64,000 bases of DNA, taken from contig NZ_JAPMXC010000001.1 in NCBI RefSeq assembly GCF_026624755.1, forward strand, positions 1,035,219-1,099,218, read 5' to 3'. A program made the position numbers and the translations under genes. Position 1 is the stretch's first letter. Each line of letters begins with the position of its first letter. Below are positions 33,970-43,921 of the stretch, piece after piece. The notes under the pieces were generated by a model. The model saw only the letters and a program-made list of their open reading frames with translations, was not told the DNA's origin and searched no databases. This stretch comes from Robbsia betulipollinis. Its GTDB lineage: Bacteria; Pseudomonadota; Gammaproteobacteria; Burkholderiales; Burkholderiaceae.

Positions 33970-35280
33970 CTAGAGACTCGTGACCGCCATGGCGACCGCG
34001 ATGACCGACATGACCGCGGTGGCCAGCCAGCCGAGCGCGCGCAGCCAGCCGCGCACCACGAAGGCGCCCATGATGTCCTGGCGGGCGACGACCAGCATCA
34101 CGACCACCATGACCGGCACCGCAATGACGCCGTTGATCACCGCGCTCCAGTAGAGCGCCTTCATCGGATTGATGGCGGTGAAATTGATGATCATGCCGAG
34201 CACCGTGGCCGCCGAGATCGTCAGATAGAACGCCTTGGCCTCGCCCAGTTTGCGCGAAAACCCCACGGGCCAGCTGCGCGCTTCGCCGATCGCATAGGCG
34301 GCGGAACCTGCCAGGACCGGCACCGCCAGCAGGCCGGTGCCGATGATGCCGCAGGTGAACAGCACCGCCGCGAAACGGCCCGCGAACGGTTGCAGTGCCT
34401 GCGCGGCCTGCGCGGACGTCTGGATGTCGAGGACGCCATGTATGTGCAGGGTGGCCGCCGCCGTGGCGAGGATCGCCAGCGCCACCACGTTCGACAGACC
34501 CATGCCGACCATCGTGTCGAGCCGGATGCGCCTGAGCGCCTGCGGTGCCTGCTCCGGCGCGTCGATCAGGCTCAGGCGGGTGGGATGGGCATGCATGTCC
34601 TCGACCTCTTCCTCGGACTGCCAGAAAAAGAGATAAGGACTGATCGTCGTGCCGAAGATCGCCACCACCGCGACCAGATAGGCCGCGTTCCACTGGATAT
34701 GCGGCATGAAAAACTGCGTGGCGAGTTCGCGCCAGCGCACATGCGCGACCACCAGCACCGCGAGGTAGGCGAACAGCGAGACGGTGAACCATTTCAGTAC
34801 CGCCACATAGCGGCTGTATCTGAGGAAGACCTGCATCGCGATGCAGATCGCCGAGAACAGCAGCACGTAGAGCCACTTCGGCCCGGGCAGCAGCAGGCCG
34901 GTCGCGTCGGCCATCGCGCCGAGGTCGGCGCCGAGGTTGGCGACGTTGGCGATCAGCAGCAGCGCGACCACCCCCTGCACGAGCCAGTTCGGATAATGCT
35001 GGCGCAACACGCCGGCGATGCCCTGCCCGGTGGTGCGTCCGATCCGCGCGCTGATCATCTGGATCGAAACCATCAGCGGATAGCTGAACAGGAGGGTCCA
35101 GGACAGGCCATAGCCGAACGCAGCGCCGACCTGGCTGTACGTGGCGATGCCGCTCGGATCGTCGTCCGAGGCGCCCGTGATCAGGCCCGCGCCGAGGAAC
35201 CCCGCCAGCCGGGGTTTGGAGGGACCGACGACGGAGGGCGGGGGGGCGGACGCCTCGTCGTGTTCGGGCGCGTTGCGCAT
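33970..35280 (-). CDS. NRAMP family divalent-metal transporter, atypical motifs
   Basis: A 436-residue protein with about eleven helices of the NRAMP fold. In helix 1 the canonical metal-binding DPGN is replaced by DDDPSG, and in helix 6 the position of the MPHN motif carries TTISPYLFFW, with no Met or His. Such members form a separate branch whose ion is unsettled; Mg or a proton-independent cation are possibilities. No manganese riboswitch is seen upstream. Confidence 0.88.
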   Translation of the reverse strand: MRNAPEHDEASAPPPSVVGPSKPRLAGFLGAGLITGASDDDPSGIATYSQVGAAFGYGLSWTLLFSYPLMVSIQMISARIGRTTGQGIAGVLRQHYPNWLVQGVVALLLIANVANLGADLGAMADATGLLLPGPKWLYVLLFSAICIAMQVFLRYSRYVAVLKWFTVSLFAYLAVLVVAHVRWRELATQFFMPHIQWNAAYLVAVVAIFGTTISPYLFFWQSEEEVEDMHAHPTRLSLIDAPEQAPQALRRIRLDTMVGMGLSNVVALAILATAAATLHIHGVLDIQTSAQAAQALQPFAGRFAAVLFTCGIIGTGLLAVPVLAGSAAYAIGEARSWPVGFSRKLGEAKAFYLTISAATVLGMIINFTAINPMKALYWSAVINGVIAVPVMVVVMLVVARQDIMGAFVVRGWLRALGWLATAVMSVIAVAMAVTSL

Positions 35281-35498
35281 AGGAGAGGGGCCGTGCCGTG
35301 ACGATGGAAGGAAAGTCCGCCGGCTCGCGGTGGAGGCCGCGGATGCCGGCGTTGTAGGGACGTATCGGACGTAGTGCGCCCGTAGGATACTGCACTCGCC
35401 CATGCGAGGGGAACGTTTCCGCGCGGCGCGCACAGCGCACCCTTTTGGGGCGGCGTGGACGCTACAATGAGGCCCCTTCCTCATTCGAACGGTTTCAG

Positions 35499-36413
35499 AT
35501 GAAGGTCAGCAGCCGTCGCGACCGCCCGAGCGCGCCGCATTTCCTGCCGATGCTGTGCCTGGTCGGCAGCATCGTGTCCCTCGCCATCGGGACCTCGCTC
35601 GCAAAAACGCTGTTTCCGCTCATCGGGGCGGCCGGCACCACCTTCCTGCGCGTCGGGTTCGCCGCGGCGATCATGCTGGCGCTCCAGCGTCCGTGGCGCC
35701 AGCCGTGCGATGGGCGGCGCGCGCGCACCATCATCCTGTATGGCGCTCTGCTGGGGGCGATGAATCTGTCGTTCTACCAGGCGCTGCGCACCATTCCCTT
35801 CGGCATCGCCGTGGCGATCGAATTCATCGGGCCGCTGACGCTGGCGCTGCTGTCCTCGCGGCGTGCCATCGAACTGGTCTGGGTGGCGCTCGCCGTGGCC
35901 GGCATCGCGGTGCTTCTGCCGATCCACACTGGAATGGCGACGGCGTCCGCGCTGGATCCGCAGGGTATCGCCTTCGCGCTGGGGGCCGGTCTGTGCTGGA
36001 TGCTGTACATTCTGGTGGGACAAAGACTGAGCGGCGGCCATGGCGGGCAGGCGGTGGCCTGGGGGCTTGTCGCCGCGGCGTGTTGTGTCGCGCCGTTCGG
36101 TGCCGGCCACATCGGTATCGCATTGCACGACCCCCGGCTGCTGGCGCTGGCGCTCGGCGTCGCGATCCTGTCCGGGGCGTTGCCGTACTCGCTCGACATG
36201 GCCGCGCTGCGGCATCTGCCGCGGCAGACCTTCGGCATTCTCCTGAGTCTCGAACCCGTCGTGGCCGCGCTCGCCGCCTGGATCCTGCTCGGCGAGCGCC
36301 TGACGGTGATTCAATGGGCGGCGATCACCAGCGTCATCGTCGCCTCGGCGGGCAGTGCCGTGACGGCGAACCGCGCACCGCGCGCGGCCCCGCCGGAAGC
36401 TACTTTGCCGTAG
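35499..36413 (+). CDS. EamA family exporter, RhtA-like
   Basis: A 304-residue, ten-helix transporter. SLAIGTSLAKTLFP and YQALRTIPFGIAVAIEFIGPL match the threonine/homoserine exporter RhtA branch. It probably exports small amino acids. ATG 35499 begins after a short leader; it is divergent from the NRAMP gene. The last 14 bases overlap the 3' end of the opposite DedA-rhodanese gene. Confidence 0.9.
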   Translation: MKVSSRRDRPSAPHFLPMLCLVGSIVSLAIGTSLAKTLFPLIGAAGTTFLRVGFAAAIMLALQRPWRQPCDGRRARTIILYGALLGAMNLSFYQALRTIPFGIAVAIEFIGPLTLALLSSRRAIELVWVALAVAGIAVLLPIHTGMATASALDPQGIAFALGAGLCWMLYILVGQRLSGGHGGQAVAWGLVAAACCVAPFGAGHIGIALHDPRLLALALGVAILSGALPYSLDMAALRHLPRQTFGILLSLEPVVAALAAWILLGERLTVIQWAAITSVIVASAGSAVTANRAPRAAPPEATLP

Positions 36414-37434
36414 TGGCGCGCACCGTGTAGTCGTCCGCGATCAGGGGGTCGCCCGCGAAGAACCGCGGAAAGGCAGGCGGGTCTTCCGTCGCGCTCCCGG
36501 CCGGGATCGGTTCAAGCGGGAAACCGCGTTTCTCCCAGGCGTCCAGTCCGCCCCTGAGGGCGCGAATGTGATGGATGCCCTTGCGGCGCAGTTGGCTGAC
36601 GATGCGTTTGGCGGTGGCTTCGTTCGGGCACACGCAGTACACCACCATCGGCCGTTCGAGGAGGGCGTCGTCGAGCTTCGACGACGACGTCAGATCGAGC
36701 GGCAGCGCGCCCGGGATCCGGTAGGCCTCGGCCCGCCGAATGACTTCGGGACGGGCATCGAAAATGACCGGCGGCGAGGCCGAGCGCATCATCCCGTCCA
36801 ACTGGTCGGGCGTGATGCCCACCCGCGCGAGCCATTGGCGAAAACGCAGCCGCCTGAGCCAGCGGTACAGCAGGAAGACCCCTGCCAGCACGAGGAGGGC
36901 ATCGGTCACGGTACCGCCATTGTGCCGGGCGAAAACGAAGAAGCGCGCGATCTGGTCGCGCAGCGCCGCGCCGCCGAGCAACCAGAAACTCGCCCATAGC
37001 GCCGCGCCCACACCGTCCCAAAAAAGAAACAGCCGGACATCCACGGAGGTCGTGCCCATCAGCGGCGGGGCCACCAGCCCGAGGCCGGGGACGAATTTCG
37101 AGACGGCCAGCAGGGGCGCGCCGAAGCGTTCGAAGCGGCCCCGCGCGATGCGGACCGCCGCATCCAGCGAGAGCGAGAAGCGCACCAGGCGGTTCAGCAT
37201 CTTTCGCCCATGGGCGCGGCCCGTCGCGAACCAGAGCGAATCGGCCATCAGCGTCGCGATCATCGCCGCGGCGAGCATGCGCGGGAACGACGCCTCGCCC
37301 GCGGCGATCATCGTCCCGCCGACGATCAGCATCGGCGCGGCCGGGATCGGCACCCCGAGCTGCACGACTAGTACGCTCAGAAAGACCGCGCCGACGCCCC
37401 ACTCGGGCGGCAGCGAGGTCGGAATGTGCAGCAT
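36400..37434 (-). CDS. DedA family membrane protein fused to a rhodanese domain
   Basis: A 344-residue fusion. Residues 1-200 are a DedA/SNARE-associated membrane domain (VPIPAAPMLIVGG, FGAPLLAVSKFVPGLGLVAPPLMG). The C-terminal part is a rhodanese domain with VVYCVCPNEATAKRI holding the likely active Cys, and RALRGGLDAWEKRGFPLEP. DedA proteins take part in lipid-carrier flipping and membrane homeostasis; the rhodanese partner suggests a sulfur or redox link. AGGAG precedes ATG 37434. Confidence 0.9.
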   Translation of the reverse strand: MLHIPTSLPPEWGVGAVFLSVLVVQLGVPIPAAPMLIVGGTMIAAGEASFPRMLAAAMIATLMADSLWFATGRAHGRKMLNRLVRFSLSLDAAVRIARGRFERFGAPLLAVSKFVPGLGLVAPPLMGTTSVDVRLFLFWDGVGAALWASFWLLGGAALRDQIARFFVFARHNGGTVTDALLVLAGVFLLYRWLRRLRFRQWLARVGITPDQLDGMMRSASPPVIFDARPEVIRRAEAYRIPGALPLDLTSSSKLDDALLERPMVVYCVCPNEATAKRIVSQLRRKGIHHIRALRGGLDAWEKRGFPLEPIPAGSATEDPPAFPRFFAGDPLIADDYTVRATTAK

Positions 37435-37531
37435 GGTGAACTCCTGGATACCGGACGAGAGGGTGGGAAGCGGCGCTGCGGGGTTGCCTGGGCGTGGAGC
37501 CGGGGAGCGCATGAAACAGGCGTATTTCCCA

Positions 37532-38431
37532 TCATAACCGGCGGTGCGCCGTCGCGTTCGTTGACACCGGCAATGCCTCCGGCGCCGAGAGCGCGAGCAG
37601 GGCGCGCAGATTCGGGGTCATCGTCCCCTTGCGCCAGACCAGCCAGGTTTCGCCGGTGCCGTGGGGCGCGTCGAGCGTGTGCACCGAAACACGCCCGCCG
37701 CCCTGCAGACCGGCGAGCACGCGTTCCGGCAGTAGGGCCACGCCCGCGCCCGCGCTCACGCAGGCCAGCATGCTGTGATACGACTCGATCTCGACGATGC
37801 GCGCGGGCATCGCGCCGTCGGCTTCGAACCAGCGTTCGAAACGGCGCCGGTACGAGCACGTCTGCCGGAACGTGAAGATGGCGCCCCCCGCGATGTCCGC
37901 GGGCCGCCGTATCGCCGGCTGGTCGCGTGCGGCGATCAGCACCAGGTTTTCCTTGTAAAGCGGGACGCCTTCGAGCGCCGGATGCAGGCTGATGACATCG
38001 GTGAAAGCGGCGGCGTACCGTCCCGCGACCACCTCGTCGATCACCGGCCCGGACAACCCCGTGAACAGCTCGAGCGAGACGGCGGGATAACGCTGGTGGT
38101 AGGCCGCCATCACCTCGGGCAGACGAAACGCCGCGGTGCTCTCGACCGCGCCCACCGTGAACCGGCCGCCGGGTTCGTCCGACGTGACGCAGCGCCGCGC
38201 CTCGTCGGTCAGATCCAGAATACGGGACGCGTAGTCCAGGAAATTCGTCCCGGCCGCCGACAGCCGGATGCGTTGTTTTTCCCGGATCAACAACGCGACG
38301 CCGAGTTCGGCCTCGAGTTGACGCACGCGCGTCGTCAGATTGGACGGCACCCGGTGCAGCGCCCGCGCCGCCTTGGCGATCGAGCCGTGCTGCGCCACCG
38401 CACGAAAGATCTCCAGCTGTGCCAACTCCAT
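37532..38431 (-). CDS. LysR family transcriptional regulator
   Basis: A 299-residue regulator: helix-turn-helix IFRAVAQHGSIAKAARALHRVPSNLTTRV and an effector domain from about residue 90. ATG 38431 has GGAAG upstream; a TTG 21 bases earlier lacks a site. It is divergent from an MFS exporter gene, with a perfect palindrome between them, so it most likely controls that exporter. Confidence 0.92.
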   Translation of the reverse strand: MELAQLEIFRAVAQHGSIAKAARALHRVPSNLTTRVRQLEAELGVALLIREKQRIRLSAAGTNFLDYASRILDLTDEARRCVTSDEPGGRFTVGAVESTAAFRLPEVMAAYHQRYPAVSLELFTGLSGPVIDEVVAGRYAAAFTDVISLHPALEGVPLYKENLVLIAARDQPAIRRPADIAGGAIFTFRQTCSYRRRFERWFEADGAMPARIVEIESYHSMLACVSAGAGVALLPERVLAGLQGGGRVSVHTLDAPHGTGETWLVWRKGTMTPNLRALLALSAPEALPVSTNATAHRRL

Positions 38432-38446
38432 ATGCTCTTCCAAAGT

Positions 38447-38459
38447 GAACAACTTGTTC
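38447..38459. promoter_or_regulatory. Palindrome in LysR-MFS divergent promoter
   Basis: GAACAA-C-TTGTTC is a perfect 13-base palindrome just upstream of the LysR start, in the 93-bp divergent region. It is a candidate operator. Confidence 0.45.
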
Positions 38460-38524
38460 TGAATTATTCATTTTACAGAAATGGTGGCGCTGCATAGTAT
38501 GACGTTCTTTCCTGGAGACCGATC

Positions 38525-39694
38525 GTGCAGCCTGGACGTGTCGCCCTGACGGGCTTTTGTGTATTGATTGCGGTGATGGGCATGGGGCGCTTCGCGCTCA
38601 CCCCGCAATTGCCGTTGATGCTGAACGAAGGCCACGTCACGCTCGCTTCCGCGGGCGTGCTGGCCTCGCTCAATTACGTCGGCTATCTGGTGGGCGCCGC
38701 CTGGGCGATGCGTTTGTCGTCCGGCCATGCGCGGTACCTGCGCATGGGCTTGTGGGCGACGACCGTGGCGACCTGCGTCTCCGCCCTGTCCGGCGACTTT
38801 TACTGGCAGGCGCTGTTGCGTTTCGTGGCCGGTATGGGTGGCGCCTGGGCGCTGGTCACCGTCACCACCTGGACGCAGGAACAGCTCGCCGCGCGCGCGC
38901 CGCGCCTATCGGCGACGGTGTTCGCCGGCCCGGGCGTCGGTATCCTGCTGACCGGTCTGCTGGCCATGGCGCTGGGCCGTCTGCACTGGACCTCGGCCGC
39001 GGACTGGCTGGTCTATGGCGGCGTCGCGCTCGCCATCACCCTGCTGTTTTCCGGCGCGCTGCCGCGCGACATCGCCGCGCGCGGTGCGTCGGCCCACATC
39101 GCCCACGACCCGTGGGTATTGACGCCGCCGCTGCGCAAGCTGCTGTTCGCCTACGCGCTGGCGGGCTTTGGCTATATCCTGCCCGCCACCTTTCTCGCGC
39201 AGATGGCCCATGCGCGCTTTCACGACAGCATCGTCGCGGACCTCTTCTGGCCCGTGTTCGGCACGGCGGCGGCGCTCGGCGTGGGCGGCGTGATCGTGAT
39301 CGGCCGATCCTGCTCCCTGCGCTGGCGTCTGGCGGCGGCGCTGTTGACGCAGGCGGTGGGCGTGGCGAGCGTGATCGTGCTGCCCGGCGCGGTCGGCCTG
39401 ACGCTGGGCGCCTTGTTGTGCGGCGGGTGTTTTCTCGCCGTCATGCTGCTGACGATGGGCATGGGGCGCGCGTTCGCGCCCAGGCATGCGCCGAAGGTCG
39501 TCGGGCTCCTGACCACGGGTTATGCGCTGGGTCAACTGCTCGGGCCGTTGGTGTCGTCGGCGATCGCGCATGCCGTCGGCTCGCTGACGCCGTCGCTGTG
39601 GCTGGCGACGGCGGGACTCGTGGTCGCGGCGGTGTTGGTCTGGGTGGCCGGCCGGCCCGCGGTGGCGGTCCGTGCCGGCGGCGCTACCGGATAG
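38525..39694 (+). CDS. YbfB/YjiJ family MFS transporter
   Basis: A 389-residue, twelve-helix major facilitator. VMGMGRFALTPQLPLMLNEG and LASLNYVGYLVGA are hallmark sequences of the YbfB/YjiJ branch. It probably exports a small compound; the substrate is unknown. It starts with GTG 38525 and faces away from its likely LysR regulator. Confidence 0.92.
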   Translation: MQPGRVALTGFCVLIAVMGMGRFALTPQLPLMLNEGHVTLASAGVLASLNYVGYLVGAAWAMRLSSGHARYLRMGLWATTVATCVSALSGDFYWQALLRFVAGMGGAWALVTVTTWTQEQLAARAPRLSATVFAGPGVGILLTGLLAMALGRLHWTSAADWLVYGGVALAITLLFSGALPRDIAARGASAHIAHDPWVLTPPLRKLLFAYALAGFGYILPATFLAQMAHARFHDSIVADLFWPVFGTAAALGVGGVIVIGRSCSLRWRLAAALLTQAVGVASVIVLPGAVGLTLGALLCGGCFLAVMLLTMGMGRAFAPRHAPKVVGLLTTGYALGQLLGPLVSSAIAHAVGSLTPSLWLATAGLVVAAVLVWVAGRPAVAVRAGGATG

Positions 39695-39796
39695 AACGCC
39701 ATCGGCGCGAACCACGGCCCGCGTGCGGGCGCCGCGATTCCGCGAATGAGCGGCCGGCCGCGCCCGCGCGACGCGCGCGAGCATGACAAATCGCGA

Positions 39797-41128
39797 TCAC
39801 CCAGCGGGAAAGAAGCGATTCGCCGGGCGGGCAAGACCCAGGTGCTCGCGCAGCGTGTGGCCTTCGTATTCCGTGCGGAACAGCCCGCGCCGTTGCAACT
39901 CGGGCACGACCCGATCGACGAAGTCGTCGAGTCCGCCGGGCAGCCAGGGGAACATGATATTGAATCCATCGCATGCGTCGGCGTCCAGCCAGGCCGCCAT
40001 CTCGTCGGCGATGCTTTGCGGCGTGCCCACGAAGGCCAGCCCCGCGTAGCTTCCCGCGCGTTCGGCCAGTTGCCGGATCGTGAGGTTCTGCGCACGCGCC
40101 AGGTCCACCATCCGGTCGCGCTGGCTCTTGCTGGCATTGGTCGGCGGGATCTCCGGCAGCGGGCCGTCGGGATCGAAACCGGAGACATCGTAATCGAGCG
40201 CCGCATTCAGCGAGCCGATGCCACTGTCGTAGTGGACGAGGCTATCCAGGTGGGCACGCTTGCGCCGGGCGTCGGCGAGGCTGTCGCCCACCACCACGAA
40301 AGCCGCGGGCAGTACCTTCAGGCCCTCGGGCGCGCGGCCGATCCGCCGCATGCGCGCACGGATGTCCGCGTAAAACCGCTGGCCCTTTTCCAGGGAACCC
40401 TCCGCGGCAAAAATCACCTCGGCGTGTTCTGCCGCGAACTGCCGCCCCGATTCCGACGACCCCGCCTGCACGATCACCGGCCAGCCCTGCACCGGGCGTG
40501 CGATGTTTAGCGGCCCGCGCACCGCGAGGTGCGGCCCCTTGTGGTTCAGCACGTGCATTTTTTCGGGATCGACATAGATGCCGGACGCCACGTCGCGCAC
40601 GAAGGCGTCGTCGGCGAAGCTGTCCCACAAGCCCGTCACCACATCGTAGAACTCGCGCGCGTGCGCGTAACGCGCGTCGTGATCCATCTGGCTGTCGAAG
40701 CCGAAATTCAGCGCCGCGTCCGGGTTCGCCGTCGTCACGATATTCCAGCCCGCGCGCCCGCCGCTCAGATGGTCGAGCGAGGCGAAGCGCCGCGCCACAT
40801 GGTACGGCGCGTCGAAGGTCGTCGACGCCGTGGCGATCAGACCGATGCGCTCGGTTGCGCCCGCCAGCGCCGAGAGCAGGGTAAACGGTTCGAACGACGT
40901 CACGGTGTGACTGCGCATGAGGGCGGGCGTCGGCATGTTCAGCACCGCGAGGTGATCCGCCATGAAAAACGCATCGAATTTCGCTGCTTCCAGCCGTCTT
41001 GCAAAGTCCCGCAGATGCACGAAGTTGAAGTTCGCATCGGGATACGCGCCGGGATAGCGCCAGGCGCCCGTGTGGATGCTGGCGGGCCGCATGAAGGCGC
41101 CGAGATGCATGCGTCGGGTGGAGGTCAT
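39797..41128 (-). CDS. LLM-class flavin-dependent monooxygenase (NtaA/SnaA/DszA type)
   Basis: A 443-residue TIM-barrel flavin enzyme. Typical segments are HLGAFMRPASIHTGAWRYP, RAGWNIVTT and PVIVQAGSSESGRQFAAEHAE. This branch uses reduced FMN from a separate reductase to oxidise sulfonates, nitrilotriacetate, dibenzothiophene sulfone or similar. No reductase gene is adjacent, so the substrate stays open. It is divergent from the multicopper oxidase gene. Confidence 0.93.
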   Translation of the reverse strand: MTSTRRMHLGAFMRPASIHTGAWRYPGAYPDANFNFVHLRDFARRLEAAKFDAFFMADHLAVLNMPTPALMRSHTVTSFEPFTLLSALAGATERIGLIATASTTFDAPYHVARRFASLDHLSGGRAGWNIVTTANPDAALNFGFDSQMDHDARYAHAREFYDVVTGLWDSFADDAFVRDVASGIYVDPEKMHVLNHKGPHLAVRGPLNIARPVQGWPVIVQAGSSESGRQFAAEHAEVIFAAEGSLEKGQRFYADIRARMRRIGRAPEGLKVLPAAFVVVGDSLADARRKRAHLDSLVHYDSGIGSLNAALDYDVSGFDPDGPLPEIPPTNASKSQRDRMVDLARAQNLTIRQLAERAGSYAGLAFVGTPQSIADEMAAWLDADACDGFNIMFPWLPGGLDDFVDRVVPELQRRGLFRTEYEGHTLREHLGLARPANRFFPAG

Positions 41129-41342
41129 GACTTTTTACCGTTGGAAACGCACTGAAAGAAACGCCGGAGCGAGGCGCGGACATCGCCGTCGACGTCAGGA
41201 CAGGAAACTATTGTGCGGCCGCCGGCATATAACATTTCTTCTTGTCCTATCGCCATGCAATAGTAACGATAACTGCCATTTCGATTCATTGCAGGCGAAA
41301 TGCCCTAGTAATATAACTGACATCAAAAAGTAATAATCCCCC

Positions 41343-43739
41343 ATGCCAAAAAACAGACTGGTCGTCGCCGCCGACCCGAGCAGGTCGGCCGACCCAGTAC
41401 GACAAGGCGATTCCGCAAGGATGGCGCGCTGCGGGAGGCGCGCGGCGGCAATGCTTTCGACGCCCCGGGCGGCGCTGCCAGGCGCATTCGCGCTGCTCTT
41501 TTTGCTGGCAAGCGGCCCGGCACGGGCAGATGAACGCTCATTCATCAATCTGAGCGATCTTCCTCAGGCAATGACCGAAAACGCCCTGGCCCGTCTCGCC
41601 GACGGATCGTCCCGTGGTTTCAACAGCGCCCGATGTGCGTCGGGCGATAATCCCGGCGGCAGGTCGACGTCGCTTCTGCTGGACGTCCAGTATGGCGCCT
41701 ACAGCCTCTACAACCCTGCGACGAACGCATACGACAAGGTGAATCTGCGTAGCTACAATGGTTGTCCGATGGGTCCCACCGTGAGCATCAACCCCGGTGC
41801 CACGCTGCGGGTGTCCCTGAGAAACGATTTGCCGGCGGAGACGGCGTCGACGTGTCCCGCGGTGATGGATCCCACCACGCCGGCATGTTTCAATACGGTC
41901 AATCTTCATCTGCACGGGCTGCACGTGTCGCCTTCCGGTCATGCGGACAATGTGCTGCTGCACATCGCGCCGGGCGGCAGTTTTCAATACCGGTACGATA
42001 TTCCGGCGAATCATCCCGCCGGTACCTTCTGGTATCACTCGCATAGCCATGGCTCGACCGCCATCGATGTCACGAGCGGCATGGAAGGTGTCCTGATCGT
42101 GCGCGGGACACGGACCGCCGCGGCCCGCGGGCAGAACGGCGGCGTGGCCGACATCGACACCATCCTGCATCGGCCGGTTACGAAAGCGGCCTTTCCGGAA
42201 CACGTCTTTCTGTTTCAGCAGATCGAATACGGATGTTTCCAGGACGCGACCGCCACCGCGCCCATCGCGGATCCGACGACGTACGCCTGGCGCTGTCCTG
42301 GCGGAAAAGTCGGCGAGTTGCGCAACTACACCGCGCAATTGAATTTCATCGCGGACCCGCGCCCCGCCTACGCCGGTGAATTCAATTCGACCTGGTCGAT
42401 CTCCGGGCGCTACACGCAGATCAACGGCGTGGTACAGCCCGTCTTTCCGTCGTCGAACGGTGTGGTTCCTGCCGGGGAAATTCGTCGATTGCGGCTGGTT
42501 CACGGCGGCAACCGCGACTCGATCAATTTCAAGATCGTAAAGGCCGACCTGAGTGCCTTCGGCATGAACATGACGGGAACCGTGGGAACCCCGCAGCTCG
42601 ATGCCGCCACGCGGGCGGTGACGGCGTTGCTGAGCGGCAAGTCTCCCGCCGGGCAGACCACCACGCTGGACAGGATCTGCAGCGGCGAGGTGGTGGAGCA
42701 GGAGGAAATCGCCGTCGACGGGCTCACGCGAAGCGCCATCGTCGAAAAGGCGGTCAACCCGCTCAACCCGGGCTATCGCAGCGATGTCCTGGTCGCCTTT
42801 CCCTCGCCGGGTCTGTATTGCATCCTGGACGAGGCGGCCGACGCGGCAACCACGGTCAACTTCCGCGCGGGCGCGAGCCGGATCAAGGACCGGCGGCTCC
42901 TGTCATTCGCGCGGGTGGGGCCGGGCGTGAACATTCCCGAATACGCGACCGATGGGGCCGGGCACACCAAGTACTGGCAATATCTGCGCAATCAGCTGAC
43001 GACGGCGAACGCGGATCTGCCCGGCGATGTGCTGGCGAATCTGCGCAACCTCAACACGACGGCCTTTGCGCCGCAGACGGAGATCGCGGGCGTGGTCAGC
43101 CAGAAGGTGCCGACCGTTTTCAGCATCGACAGGTCCACGGGGGTGAGCCGCTTCGTGATCAATGGGGAAAGCTACGACCCGAACCGCATCGACTACACGG
43201 CCACGCTGGGTACCGTCGACGAGTGGCGGGTATCCGCCTCGGCGGCGGGAGGGCATATCTTCCACATCCACATCAACCCCTTCGAGGTCGTCGATATCCT
43301 GAACGGCGCGGGCACGTCGATCTACGATACGACAGGCGCCTGCACCGCCGCGGAAATCGCGACCGGCGATACGCAATACTGCAGCCTGTATCACGTCTTT
43401 CGCGACACGATGTTCATCAAGGCGGGTTATACCGCGGTCCTGCATACGAAGTACGAGGACTACACGGGCGAATTCGTCATGCACTGCCATATTCTCGATC
43501 ACGAGGATCAGGGGATGATGCAGAACATCCGCATCGTTTCGTCGAAGACCGCCATGTGGCGCAAGCTGGTGGATCCGATTCTCGCCGCGTCCAGGCGCAC
43601 GGAAGACACCGTGCGCCTGTGGGCGGGATTGCCGGCACGCCGGTCGCCGCTGCTGGCCAACGGTTTGCTGGATGCACCGTTATGCAGGGCGCCCTCGAGC
43701 GGGCCGACGAGTTTTTCGGGATCTCGATCCCGCCTGTAG
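41343..43739 (+). CDS. Exported multicopper oxidase
   Basis: A 798-residue protein, long for the family. The N terminus is Arg-rich with a hydrophobic core (FALLFLLASG) and cleavage after GPARA. Four copper motifs are intact: LHLHGLHV, FWYHSHSHG, HIFHIHINPF and HCHILDHEDQGMM, which supply the type 1, 2 and 3 copper ligands. A long insert lies between the first and last domains. It may oxidise phenolics or metals in the periplasm. The 213-bp region upstream is unusually AT-rich. Confidence 0.93.
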   Translation: MPKNRLVVAADPSRSADPVRQGDSARMARCGRRAAAMLSTPRAALPGAFALLFLLASGPARADERSFINLSDLPQAMTENALARLADGSSRGFNSARCASGDNPGGRSTSLLLDVQYGAYSLYNPATNAYDKVNLRSYNGCPMGPTVSINPGATLRVSLRNDLPAETASTCPAVMDPTTPACFNTVNLHLHGLHVSPSGHADNVLLHIAPGGSFQYRYDIPANHPAGTFWYHSHSHGSTAIDVTSGMEGVLIVRGTRTAAARGQNGGVADIDTILHRPVTKAAFPEHVFLFQQIEYGCFQDATATAPIADPTTYAWRCPGGKVGELRNYTAQLNFIADPRPAYAGEFNSTWSISGRYTQINGVVQPVFPSSNGVVPAGEIRRLRLVHGGNRDSINFKIVKADLSAFGMNMTGTVGTPQLDAATRAVTALLSGKSPAGQTTTLDRICSGEVVEQEEIAVDGLTRSAIVEKAVNPLNPGYRSDVLVAFPSPGLYCILDEAADAATTVNFRAGASRIKDRRLLSFARVGPGVNIPEYATDGAGHTKYWQYLRNQLTTANADLPGDVLANLRNLNTTAFAPQTEIAGVVSQKVPTVFSIDRSTGVSRFVINGESYDPNRIDYTATLGTVDEWRVSASAAGGHIFHIHINPFEVVDILNGAGTSIYDTTGACTAAEIATGDTQYCSLYHVFRDTMFIKAGYTAVLHTKYEDYTGEFVMHCHILDHEDQGMMQNIRIVSSKTAMWRKLVDPILAASRRTEDTVRLWAGLPARRSPLLANGLLDAPLCRAPSSGPTSFSGSRSRL

Positions 43740-43921
43740 GAAATTGCAGTGGACCCGTCGGTCGAGACCCATTGCCGGGTGATCGGACCGGGCGGTCCGG
43801 CGCGTCCCTGCAGGCATGGGGCATCGCTTCGATATCGAGGGATTCGCCATGGTGGCTGGCGCCAGGTTCAGCGAACCCGACAGCCTGACTGATAACCGGT
43901 ACATATCGGAAAAACAAACTG

